A DNA stretch of 64,000 nt from an uncultured beta proteobacterium (GTDB lineage: Bacteria > Pseudomonadota > Gammaproteobacteria > Burkholderiales > Burkholderiaceae_C), in NCBI GenBank assembly GCA_903828235.1, contig CAIKLM010000155.1:23610-87609 (forward strand), read 5' to 3'. The notes under the pieces were generated by a model. It searched no databases. It saw only the letters and a program-made list of their open reading frames with translations, and was not told the DNA's origin. A program made the translations under genes and the position numbers. Shown in pieces: positions 1 through 8,993 of this stretch. Numbering within the stretch: position 1 is the stretch's first letter; every line of letters starts with the position of its first letter.

Positions 1-2
1 TG

Positions 3-1355
3 GCCGCGCTGCGCCGCGAGGCCGTCGAGCAGAAGAAGCCCTTCGACTACGACCGCCCCATCCCGGGCCTGCAGGTGCTGGACCGCCACACCCTGCGCTT
101 CGTGCTCGACGCCGGGCGGCCGCGCTTCCCGCAGTGGCTGGCCAGCGCCTCCACCGCCACGGTGGCGCGCGAGGTCATCGAGGCCCACGGCGAGCTGAGC
201 ATGCAGCACCCCGTGGGCACGGGCCCGTTCCGGCTGGTGGAGTGGCGGCGCTCCTCGCGCATCGTGCTCGAGCGCAACCCGCATTACCGCAGCGTGCTGT
301 ACGACGCCGAGCCGGCGGCCGACGACCTGGAGGGCCAGGCCATCCTGGCGCGCTTGAGGGGCCGGCGCTTGCCCATGGTGGACCGAGTCGAGATCGACAT
401 CATCGACGAGAAGCAGCCGATGTGGCTGGCCTTCCTGAACGGCGACCACGACTGGGTCGAGCTGCCGGACGGCTTCCTGCCGGTGGCCCTGCCCGGCGGC
501 CGGCTGGCCCCGCACCTGCGCCGCCGCGGCATCCGAGCCGATTCCGCCGTGCTGCCCAGCACCTACTACACGATGTTCAACATGGAGCATCCGCTGGTGG
601 GCGGCTACACGCCCGAGCGCGTGGCGCTGCGCCGCGCCATCGCGCTGGCCATCGACGTGCCGCGCGAGGTGGAGCTGCTGCGGCACGGCTCGGCCGTGGT
701 GGCGCAGTCGCCGGTGGCCGTGCACCTGAGCGGCTACGACCCCGGCTGGAAGAGCGAGATGAGCGACTACAGCCCCGCCAAGGCGCGCGCGCTGCTCGAG
801 CTGTTCGGCTGGCGCGACCGCGACGGCGACGGCTGGCGCGAGACCCCCGAGGGCCAGCCGCTGGTGCTGGAGATGGCCACGCAGCCGGCGCAGGAGATGC
901 GCCGCTACGACGAGCTGATGAGGCGCGACATGACGGCCATCGGCCTGCGCATCCGCTTCCAGACAGCGCAGTGGCCCGAGCACTACAAGGCCGCGCGCGC
1001 CGGCAAGCTCATGCTCTGGAGCGTGAGCGGCCGCGCCAGCGCGCCCGACGGCATCGAGGGCCTGCTGCGCTACGAGGGCAAGGCCGCGGGCGGCATCAAC
1101 CTCTCGCGCTTCGACCTGCCCGAGATGAACGCCACGCTGGCGCGGCTGCAGGCCCTGCCCGACGGCCCCGAGCGCGAGGCGCTGTTCGACCACGCCAAGC
1201 GCCTGACCGTGGCCTGGATGCCCTACAAGCTGCGCACGCACCTCGCGGCCACGGCACTGCTGCAGCCCTGGCTGGTGGGCTACCGCCGGCCGCTGTTCTG
1301 GAACAACTGGTTCGAGTCGGTGGACATCGAGCCGCAACGCAGGACGGACACCTGA
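3..1355 (+). CDS. ABC transporter substrate-binding protein, family 5 (peptide/oligopeptide type), 5' truncated by window edge
   Basis: Open frame continues upstream to the window start; translation has SBP_bac_5-like content (TGPFRLVEW, YSPAKARALLELFGW). Confidence 0.85.
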   Translation, partial: AALRREAVEQKKPFDYDRPIPGLQVLDRHTLRFVLDAGRPRFPQWLASASTATVAREVIEAHGELSMQHPVGTGPFRLVEWRRSSRIVLERNPHYRSVLYDAEPAADDLEGQAILARLRGRRLPMVDRVEIDIIDEKQPMWLAFLNGDHDWVELPDGFLPVALPGGRLAPHLRRRGIRADSAVLPSTYYTMFNMEHPLVGGYTPERVALRRAIALAIDVPREVELLRHGSAVVAQSPVAVHLSGYDPGWKSEMSDYSPAKARALLELFGWRDRDGDGWRETPEGQPLVLEMATQPAQEMRRYDELMRRDMTAIGLRIRFQTAQWPEHYKAARAGKLMLWSVSGRASAPDGIEGLLRYEGKAAGGINLSRFDLPEMNATLARLQALPDGPEREALFDHAKRLTVAWMPYKLRTHLAATALLQPWLVGYRRPLFWNNWFESVDIEPQRRTDT

Positions 1356-2287
1356 TGACACGAGCCCTGCTGCGCCCGGCGCGCCTGAGGGAGGGCGACA
1401 CGCTGGGCTTCGTCAACCCCAGCGGCGCGCTGCACGAGGACGAGGCCTACGAGCGCGCCCACGCCGCGCTGCGCGGGCTGGGCCTGCGCACGCGCGAGGC
1501 GCCCAACCTGCGGGCCCGCTACGGCCACATGGCCGGCACGCCGCGGCAGCGCGCCGACGACCTGCACGCGATGTTCAGCGACCCCGGCATCGCCGGCATC
1601 CTGGCCGTCACGGGCGGCAGCGGCGCCAACCGCGTGCTGCCGCTGCTGGACATGGGGCTGCTCGCGCGACACCCCAAGTTCCTGGGCGGCTTCTCCGACC
1701 TCACGGCGCTGATCACGGCGGTGCACGGCGCCACCGGCCTGGTCACCTTCCACAGCCCGCTGGCGCGCTCGGACTGGAACGCGTTCTCGGTGGAGCACTT
1801 CCGCGCCGTGGCCATGGCCGGCGAGGCGCCGCTGCTGCGCAACCCGGCCGACCTGCCGCCGCGCCCGCTGCGCGGTGGCGTGGCGCGCGGGCCGCTGCAG
1901 GGCGGCAACCTGGCGGTGCTCACGTCGCTGGCCGGCACGCCGCACTTCCCCGACCTGACTGGCGCGATCCTGTTCCTGGAGGACGTCAACGAGTACCTGT
2001 ACCGCGTCGACCGCATGGTCACCACGCTGGCGCTGGGCGGGCACCTGGCCCGGGTGGCCGGCGTGGTGCTGGGCGGCTTCACCAGCTGCAAGCCCAGCGA
2101 GGGCAGCTACGGCACGCTGACGCTCGACGAGATCCTGGCCGACCACCTGGGCGACCTGGGCGTGCCGGTGCTGCGCAACGCGGCCTTCGGCCACATCGGC
2201 CCGAAGTGGACGCTGCCGCTGGGCGTGCCGGCGGAGCTGGACGCCGACGCGGGCACGCTGCGGCTGCTGGAGGCGGCGGTCGTCTAG
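1355..2287 (+). CDS. LD-carboxypeptidase / peptidase S66 family
   Basis: ATG overlaps upstream TGA; LREGDTLGFVNPSGAL, AVTGGSGANRVLPLLD, GGFSDLTALITAVHGATGLVTFHSP, FLEDVNEYLYRVDRM typical of S66. Confidence 0.88.
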   Translation: MTRALLRPARLREGDTLGFVNPSGALHEDEAYERAHAALRGLGLRTREAPNLRARYGHMAGTPRQRADDLHAMFSDPGIAGILAVTGGSGANRVLPLLDMGLLARHPKFLGGFSDLTALITAVHGATGLVTFHSPLARSDWNAFSVEHFRAVAMAGEAPLLRNPADLPPRPLRGGVARGPLQGGNLAVLTSLAGTPHFPDLTGAILFLEDVNEYLYRVDRMVTTLALGGHLARVAGVVLGGFTSCKPSEGSYGTLTLDEILADHLGDLGVPVLRNAAFGHIGPKWTLPLGVPAELDADAGTLRLLEAAVV

Positions 2288-2420
2288 CCAGCGGGAACGG
2301 CCCGACGGTTTGGAGCCCATGGGCATTGTTCGGCGACCGCTTCGCCGCTGCGTGAACTCATGTGGCCGGCTCTTTGCGGTCCGTCATCCTTCGGCTAGCT
2401 CGCGCTCTATGCACCGCGCG

Positions 2421-2663
2421 GCAAAGGGCTGTGCGGGCGGGGGCTGCGGCGTGAATCGAAGCGGTCGGCCCTGCGGGCCGACTGCCCTGCGCTGCTCGCG
2501 TTCATGGCCCGCCGCAAAACTCGCTACGCGGCCTTCGGCCGCTGCGCTCGAGCAGTTGCGGCGAGTTAGTCGTTGAGGCGCGCTGCGCGCGCGGCCATGA
2601 ACCCTGCGCTGCTCGGCGCTTCGATCAACTCACGCCGCAGCCCCCGCCCGCACAGCCCTTTGC
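2421..2663. repeat. Large imperfect palindrome (about 243 bp) in intergenic space
   Basis: gcaaagggctgtgcgggcgggggctgcggcgtgaatcgaagc (2421-2462) is inverted at 2618-2663 (gcttcgatcaactcacgccgcagcccccgcccgcacagccctttgc); central gcggccttcggccgc at 2528-2542. Confidence 0.85.
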
Positions 2664-2886
2664 AGAGACGGGGTTGGCGCCCGACCCGAACGCCATGGTG
2701 GCGGATGAGCGGCAAGGGGCACCGCCTGCCGCGACGCGTAGCCCATCGAGCACGAGCGAGCCGGAAGCCCAACGACCGACAAGAGCGGCAAAGCGCCTTT
2801 CGAGCCGTTACCCAAGAGCTGACGGCCGGCCGGGGCTGCCCTCGGAGGAGACTGCAACGTCCATCCAGCCCCGGCGTTGCCTGCCT

Positions 2887-3261
2887 TCAGCTGCTGCCTT
2901 CCACCACCTCGGCCGCGGCACGGAAGGCGTCCACCGCCGCCGGGAAGCCGCAGTAGACGCTGGCGTGCAGGAAGACCTCCTGCAACTCCGCCGGGGTGAC
3001 GCCGTTGTTCAGCGCGCCGCGCACGTGGATCTTCAGCTCGTGCGTGCGCCCCAGCGCCACCAGCATCGACACCGTGACGAGGCTGCGGGTGCGCAGGTCG
3101 ATGCCCGGCCGCTGCCAGGTGTTGCCCCAGGCGTGGCGCGTCACCAGTTCCTGCAGCGGCGCCGTGAAGGGCGTGGCCTTCGCGAGCGCGGCGTCGACGT
3201 AGGCGTCGCCGAGGACGGCGCGGCGCGTGGCCAGGCCGGCGGGGTCGAGGTCGGGTTGCAT
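2887..3261 (-). CDS. Carboxymuconolactone decarboxylase family protein (PcaC-like)
   Basis: RRAVLGDAYVDAALA..HAWGNTWQRPGIDLRTRSLVTVSMLVALGRTHELKIHVRGALNNGVT resembles 4-carboxymuconolactone decarboxylase. Confidence 0.9.
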   Translation of the reverse strand: MQPDLDPAGLATRRAVLGDAYVDAALAKATPFTAPLQELVTRHAWGNTWQRPGIDLRTRSLVTVSMLVALGRTHELKIHVRGALNNGVTPAELQEVFLHASVYCGFPAAVDAFRAAAEVVEGSS

Positions 3262-3316
3262 GGGGCTCCTTCGGGCTTGGGGTGGGCGCCCGGCGCCGGC
3301 TCGGCGCGCCCGGGGA

Positions 3317-3739
3317 TCAGCTGCCGGTCCCCGAGCGTGCCGCCCGATCGGCCGGGTGGTTCACGCCGTCGTTCACCGGCACCTCGGGCAGGTCGAAGGG
3401 GTTGACCCCTTCCAGGCAACCCACGTTGTAGCCGTACTGGTCGGGGAACGAGCGCCGCTGGTGGTGGGTGTAGATGCCGCACACGGCGCAGAAGTAGTGC
3501 CGCGCCACGCGGGTGTTGAACTGGTACAGGCGCAACTGCTCCTGGCCCTGGACGATGCGGATGCCGTCGAGCGGCACCGAGGCGACGATGGCGCCGCGGC
3601 GCCGGCACATCGAGCAGTCGCAGCGGCGCGGGTTGACGATGCCGTCAGGCAACTCGAGCTCGAGCACCACCGCGCCGCAGTGGCAGCTCAGCCGGTGCCG
3701 CGGCTGGATCGGGGTGGGCCCCACCTGTTTGATCGACAT
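3317..3739 (-). CDS. GFA (CENP-V/glutathione-dependent formaldehyde-activating) family protein
   Basis: SCHCGAVVLELELP, CDCSMCRRRGAI, HYFCAVCGIYTHH zinc-binding Cys motifs. Confidence 0.9.
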   Translation of the reverse strand: MSIKQVGPTPIQPRHRLSCHCGAVVLELELPDGIVNPRRCDCSMCRRRGAIVASVPLDGIRIVQGQEQLRLYQFNTRVARHYFCAVCGIYTHHQRRSFPDQYGYNVGCLEGVNPFDLPEVPVNDGVNHPADRAARSGTGS

Positions 3740-3747
3740 GCGCCAGC

Positions 3748-5760
3748 CTACTCGATATCCAGCGGTGGGCGCCAGTGCTCCGGCGGCACCGGCCGCCAGC
3801 GCCCCAGCACGATGCCCGCGGCCAGCGCCGCCAGCGCCGTGGCGCCCACCACCGCCAGCGGCAGCGCCAGCTCGCCCTCGAAGGCGCCGAACAGCGCCAC
3901 GCGGAAGGCGCGCAGCACCCAGGTCAGCGGCAGGTAGGGGTGCACGGCCTGGAAGGCGGCGTCGCTCAGCTCGATGGGCAGCAGCGCGCCGGCGGCAGAG
4001 ACCTGCACCACCAGCAGCAGCACGGCCAGCACGCGGCCCAGGTCGCCGAAGACGCGGATCAGCGCAAACACCAGCGCCAGGAACATCAGCGAGCTCAGCG
4101 CCAGCACGGCGGTGAAGCGGACCGGCTCGGGGATGGGCACGTGCAGCACCTGCTCCAGCATCACCATCATCAGCGCCGCCTGCAGCAGCACCGCCAGCGC
4201 CGGCAGCGCCAGCTTGCCCAGCGCCAGCCAGGCGCGCGGAGTTCCCGCCAGCGACTCCGGCAGCCGCTGCCAGTGCACGAGGAAGGCCGCCATCACCGCC
4301 CCCACCCACAGCGCCAGGGGCACGAAGTTGGGCGTCAGGGCCACGCCGTGGGTGGCCACCGGCGCCTCCACCTCCAGCAGCGGCAGCACCGAGGCCGCCA
4401 GGCCCTGCGCGCTGCCGCCGGGCGCGTCCACCGATTGCGGCAGCTGGGCGCGCAGCAGCGACAGCCCGGCCTGCAGCCGCGCCGCGCCGTCGGTGAGCCG
4501 GCCCAGGCCCTGGCCCAGGGTCTGCGCGCCGGCCTGCCACGGCCGCAGGCCGGCTTCCAGCGCCTCGTGGCCGCGCTCGAGCTCGCGGGCACCGTCGGCA
4601 AAGCTCTCCAGCCGGGCGTCCTCGGGCAGCCGTGCCGTCAGCGCCGCCACGGCGGTGCCGGCGCGCAGCGTGGCCTCGGCCAGCGTGGCCACGCCCTCGT
4701 CCAGCCGCTGCGCGCCCTGCAGCAGCCGGGAGCTGGCGTCGCCGGCCTGGGCCACGCCGCGGCCGAGCTCGCGCGCGCCGTCCTCCAACTGCCCTGCGCC
4801 CTCGGCCAGCGGGCCGCCGAACAGCGGCAGCTCCTCGGCGCCGGCCTTCAGCCGCGTGATGCCCTCCAGCAGCCGGCCCGAGCCTTCGGTCAGCTGCTCC
4901 AGGCCGCCGCCCAGCGCGCGCTGGCCGTCGACGAGCTGCCGCGCGCCGCCGCGCAGCGCCGCCAGCTCGGCCTCGGGCGGCCGGCGGGCGTCGATGGCGC
5001 GCAGCGCCGTGCCCGTCTGGCGCATGCCGGTGCTCAGCTGCTGCGCGCCGTCGGCCAGCTGCTGCGAGCCGACGCGCAGCCGCTGCGCCGCCTCGCCCAC
5101 CCGCGTGCCGCTGCCGGCCAGCGCGGCGCCGCCGTCGCGCGCCTGTGCCAGGCCCTGCAGCAGCTCGCCGGCGCCGGCATCGAGTTCGGCGAGTCCGCCG
5201 CGCAGGCTGTCCAGGCTCTGGCGGCTGCCGGCGGCGCTGCTGAGCACGAGGTCCCATCGCGTCACCGCCAGCCGGTTGTTGATGCGCTGTGCCACCTCGG
5301 GCGCGAAGCGGCGCGCGAAGCCGGCGCTGGCGTAGTGGTTGCCCTCGGAGGTGTAGATGCGCAGCTGCGCGGCGCCGGCGCGCTCGCCCGGCACCGCCTG
5401 GCGGCTGAAGTCGGCCGGGATCTCCAGCACGAAGGCCAGGGTGCCGCGGCGCACGTCGCGCCGCGCCGCCGCCGCGTCGTCGTAGCGGCGCCAGGCGAAC
5501 TGGGCCTGGCGCTCGATCGCCTCGGCAACCTCGGCGCCCAGGTTCAGCTCGCGGCCGCGGTAGCTGGCGCCGGCGTCCAGGTTCACCAGCGCCGCCGGCA
5601 GCGAGCCGGTGTGCGAGGCCGGGTCCCAGACGCTGGCCAGGTAGATGTAGGCGTACAGCGCCGGCACGAAGACCACGCCCGCGAAGGCCAGCGCCAGCCG
5701 GCGGTGGCGGCGCAGCAGCGCCCACTCGGCGGCGAGGACCTGGCGGAAGGCATCGAACAT
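3748..5760 (-). CDS. YhgE/Pip domain (ABC-2-type) membrane protein
   Basis: N-terminal TM with VPALYAYIYLASVWDP; long coiled region; C-terminal multi-TM block. Confidence 0.82.
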   Translation of the reverse strand: MFDAFRQVLAAEWALLRRHRRLALAFAGVVFVPALYAYIYLASVWDPASHTGSLPAALVNLDAGASYRGRELNLGAEVAEAIERQAQFAWRRYDDAAAARRDVRRGTLAFVLEIPADFSRQAVPGERAGAAQLRIYTSEGNHYASAGFARRFAPEVAQRINNRLAVTRWDLVLSSAAGSRQSLDSLRGGLAELDAGAGELLQGLAQARDGGAALAGSGTRVGEAAQRLRVGSQQLADGAQQLSTGMRQTGTALRAIDARRPPEAELAALRGGARQLVDGQRALGGGLEQLTEGSGRLLEGITRLKAGAEELPLFGGPLAEGAGQLEDGARELGRGVAQAGDASSRLLQGAQRLDEGVATLAEATLRAGTAVAALTARLPEDARLESFADGARELERGHEALEAGLRPWQAGAQTLGQGLGRLTDGAARLQAGLSLLRAQLPQSVDAPGGSAQGLAASVLPLLEVEAPVATHGVALTPNFVPLALWVGAVMAAFLVHWQRLPESLAGTPRAWLALGKLALPALAVLLQAALMMVMLEQVLHVPIPEPVRFTAVLALSSLMFLALVFALIRVFGDLGRVLAVLLLVVQVSAAGALLPIELSDAAFQAVHPYLPLTWVLRAFRVALFGAFEGELALPLAVVGATALAALAAGIVLGRWRPVPPEHWRPPLDIE

Positions 5761-6000
5761 GGGCAGGGGCGAGGACTCCGGCGGATGATGACCGGACGAA
5801 GCGTGGGGCCATTGTGCGCGCTGGCGCCGCCGCGTCGCGGCGCCACGCCCGAGGCCTGGATCAGCCGTCGCGCCGGCCTGGGCTTCTCGAAGGAACCGGC
5901 CAAGTCGGGCTTGGGGATGGCCCGGCTGCTGGCGATGCCGCCAGCCGCATTGACCGGCGCCGGGCGCACTGCCAGCATCACCGGCTGGAGACCCCGTCCA

Positions 6001-6743
6001 TGACCGAGAAGCCCGTCGCGATGCACACCTCGATGGCCGAGTTCGTCGACCCGAAGGTCAAGACGATCCCGACCACCGATGCCATCCTGAAGGACATCCT
6101 GCCCTTCTTCCCGAAGACGGCCCGGGTCGTCTCGGGCTGGCTGTCGATGGACGACCTGTACTGGAAGATCAACTTCCACTGGGACTACCTGTTGGAGACC
6201 ATCGAGCACTGCGAGACCCTGGCGTTGGACGAGCAGCCGCTGCGCCGGCTGGTGACGATCCGCAAGTCGCTGCTGGGCAGCGCGCCGAACCCGGCGCGCG
6301 GGTACCGCCAGTCGCCGATCGGCCTGCCCAAGGACCAGTCGTCGCACGAGAGCGTCCTGAACCGCCACGGCGTCGTCAAGCGCGCCAAGGCCGACTTCGC
6401 CGCAGTGGTGAAGACCAGCACCATCCACGAGCTGAGCCCGCGCGACAAGAAGCGGATCGCGCTCGCATACGCGCCGGTCGCCCGGCCGGCGCAGGGCAAG
6501 CACTCGACGGGTTACGCGCTGGACATCAAGGGCGACAACCTCGAAATCAAGCGCATCGCCAGGTCGCTGGGCGCCAGCCTGGTCTTCGACGAGGTCAGCC
6601 ACGTGCACTGCGAGTGGAAGAACGGCGTCGACACCACCGCCTCTGGCGGCGACGACCGAGCCGCCGCGGCGGAACGGGCCTCCCGGCAGGCCATCGACAG
6701 CAAGGTCGGCCCGATGCGCCACTGCCTGCTGCGCACGGCCTGA
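6001..6743 (+). CDS. Hypothetical protein with possible M15-like metallopeptidase C-terminus
   Basis: HSTGYALDI (HxxGxAxD) followed by SHVHCEW; N-terminal part not recognised. Confidence 0.5.
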
Positions 6744-6767
6744 GCCCTGGCCGGCCGGCCCGGCCCG

Positions 6768-7778
6768 CTAGCGGTCGATCCAGGCCGGCGTCGTCGCAGC
6801 CTCGCCGAGCGGGATCACGGGGCCGTGCGGCAGCTGCACCAAATGGGCCGGGCCCGGCGGCGCTGCCGGCGACACCAGCAGCCGCGCCCCCTTCGGCTGC
6901 AGGTGCAGCGCTTCATCAGCCGGCGCGACCGCCACCGAGACCGGGCCCGCACCGTCGGCGGGCACGAAGAGGAAGGGGCCGGTCGGGTGCCACGTCTCGC
7001 CGAGGCCGACCCCGAACAACAGCCAGCCGCCGGGCACTGCGACGCGACGCCACTCCTCCGCCTGCCCAGAATGCGCACCCAGCCTGCCCAACAGGTCTGC
7101 GGGCGCCACGTCGTCGCACAGCGTGGACTCGCAGGACGCGGCGTTGGCGACGGTGCGCGCCGAGCGGCCGCGTTCGTGCCGCAAGTCGTCGAACACGGCG
7201 GCGCCGGCACCGCCCCACGCGGTGGCCCTGCGTTCCACGGCTTGCCAGCGGCCGTCGGCGTGTCGCCACAGCACCGCCCAGACCGGTTTCGCGTCGGGGG
7301 GGTCCGCCTTCATCGCCCGCCGCTCGGCGGCGGTCGGCTCGCGCATCTCCAGCACGTGAAGCAGGCCGCTGGCGCGGTCCAGCCAGGCAGCGTGCAAGGC
7401 ACCCGTGAGCGGGGGTCGCTCGGCAAGCAGCTGCGGCGGCGCCGGCGCGCGCCAGCTCTGCTGCCACAGGCGCGCGCCATCGCGGTAGACGAAGCGGCCC
7501 GCCGTATCGTCGATGGCCAGCAACTCGCTGTCGCGGCCGCTGCGGCCCAGCGGCCGCGATGCGCCGTCGGCCTGCACCAGCAGCCAGGCGGTGGCGTCGG
7601 CCTCCACGTGGGCCAGCAGCACGGCGGGCGCGCTGCCGGCCGCCGCCGGGGGGGTGGCCACGGCCGCCACGGCCGGCGGTTCGGCGGGGCGCGAGCAGGC
7701 GGCGACCAGCAGCATCGCCAGCACGCCTGCCAAGTCCCACGGCCAAGGCCAGCGGCGGGGCGGCGCGTGGCGAGTCAT
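6768..7778 (-). CDS. Hypothetical lipoprotein
   Basis: Signal peptide with lipobox: LAGVLAMLLVAACSRPAEPP. Confidence 0.65.
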   Translation of the reverse strand: MTRHAPPRRWPWPWDLAGVLAMLLVAACSRPAEPPAVAAVATPPAAAGSAPAVLLAHVEADATAWLLVQADGASRPLGRSGRDSELLAIDDTAGRFVYRDGARLWQQSWRAPAPPQLLAERPPLTGALHAAWLDRASGLLHVLEMREPTAAERRAMKADPPDAKPVWAVLWRHADGRWQAVERRATAWGGAGAAVFDDLRHERGRSARTVANAASCESTLCDDVAPADLLGRLGAHSGQAEEWRRVAVPGGWLLFGVGLGETWHPTGPFLFVPADGAGPVSVAVAPADEALHLQPKGARLLVSPAAPPGPAHLVQLPHGPVIPLGEAATTPAWIDR

Positions 7779-7875
7779 CAGGGCGCCCACGCGTTCAGAG
7801 CCGGAAGTGCCTGGCGCCAGGCGGTGTCCATCGGGTCGGTCTTTCGGCATCCATGCTGGATTGTTGCGCCGGTCG

Positions 7876-8976
7876 CTACGGCTCTGTCACCAACCCGAGA
7901 AACGCCTCCAGGCTGCGCACCTCGTGCGCCAGCGCCCCCTTGAAGGCCGCGTCGCGCGGCGGCCGGCCGCTCACGTAGCCCGGCTCCAGGCGCAGCCGGC
8001 CCTCGGCCACGTGGGCGTTGGCCCAGCCGATGACCCGGCCGCGCCACAGCATCGGCAGCGCGTAGTAGCCGCGCTGCCGCTTCGGCGCGGGCGTGTACGC
8101 CTCGAAGCGGTAGGCCCAGCCCCACAGGCGCTCGAAGCGGGCTCGGTCCCACACGACGGGGTCGAAGGGCGCCAGCAGGCGCAGCGTGTCGTCGTCGTCC
8201 ACCGCGGCGTGGCGGCGGCTGGCGGGGTTCTCGCCGGCCGGCCAGAACCAGGGCGTGCCGCCCACCGTGGCGCTGGGCAACCGTGCCCGGGTGCGGGCCA
8301 GCAGCGCGTTCATGTGCGGCGTCCACTGCGGCGCGCCGTAGCGGATGCGCCGGACCAGCATCGACAGCGTCGCCGCCGGCAGCGGCGCGTACAGGCCCAC
8401 CACCACGTCGGCCAGGCGGTCCAGCGCAGCGGCCACGTCGGCCACCGGCTCGTGCGCGGGCCGCGCGGCGTACAGGCGCACGCCGCCCTCGCGCGCGGCC
8501 GTGCGCACCAGGCCGCGGTAGTGCATGCCGTCGAGCAGCTGCGTGCTGGCGCGGCTGGAGCCGCCGAACCAGTTGCGGCTGCGGCCGTGGTCGAAGGCGG
8601 CGTCCACCTCGCGCGGGTGCACGACGCCGCGCTCGCGCACGAAGTCCAGCACGGCGTGGGCCTGGGCCCAGCGCGCCTTCGTCCACACGGTTTGCGGCGT
8701 GCGCGGGTGCATCAACGCGGCCAGCTCGCGCGGCAGGAAGCCGTAGTTGACGAAGAAGTCCTCCTCCAGCGGCAGCCGGGCGTAGCGCGCCTCGAGGTCG
8801 CCCGCGCGGTAGCCGCCGACGCGGTGGCGCAGCGTCAGGTCTTGCGCGCGCGCCGGCGCGCGGATGGGGTCGGCCTGCACGAAGCCCAGCCGCGCCAGCG
8901 CCTGCGGCAGCGAGCGCGCCTTGAACAGGCTGCGCGCCACCGCGTGGCGGCGCAGGTCGTCGAGCGTGATCGCCAC
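7876..8976 (-). CDS. Winged-helix DNA-binding domain protein, YcaQ/AlkZ-like (HTH_42)
   Basis: RLGFVQADPIRAPARAQDLTLRHRV, YAPLPAATLSMLVRR, LLAPFDPVVWDRARFERLWGWAYRFEAYTPAPKRQRGYYALPMLW. Confidence 0.88.
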   Translation of the reverse strand: MAITLDDLRRHAVARSLFKARSLPQALARLGFVQADPIRAPARAQDLTLRHRVGGYRAGDLEARYARLPLEEDFFVNYGFLPRELAALMHPRTPQTVWTKARWAQAHAVLDFVRERGVVHPREVDAAFDHGRSRNWFGGSSRASTQLLDGMHYRGLVRTAAREGGVRLYAARPAHEPVADVAAALDRLADVVVGLYAPLPAATLSMLVRRIRYGAPQWTPHMNALLARTRARLPSATVGGTPWFWPAGENPASRRHAAVDDDDTLRLLAPFDPVVWDRARFERLWGWAYRFEAYTPAPKRQRGYYALPMLWRGRVIGWANAHVAEGRLRLEPGYVSGRPPRDAAFKGALAHEVRSLEAFLGLVTEP

Positions 8977-8993
8977 GCGCGCAGGGCCCCGCG

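Noticed and set aside
1280-2326. 348-aa minus-strand ORF over the S66 gene, and similar long antisense ORFs (e.g. 17623-18519, 24049-25251, 30284-31228, 34887-36827)
   Set aside because: Shadow ORFs of well-supported genes; composition biased and without recognisable domains.
3775-6003. 742-aa plus-strand ORF antisense to the YhgE/Pip gene
   Set aside because: Low-complexity H/Q/R/A-rich translation typical of an antisense frame in very high-GC DNA; the minus-strand gene has a coherent family signature.
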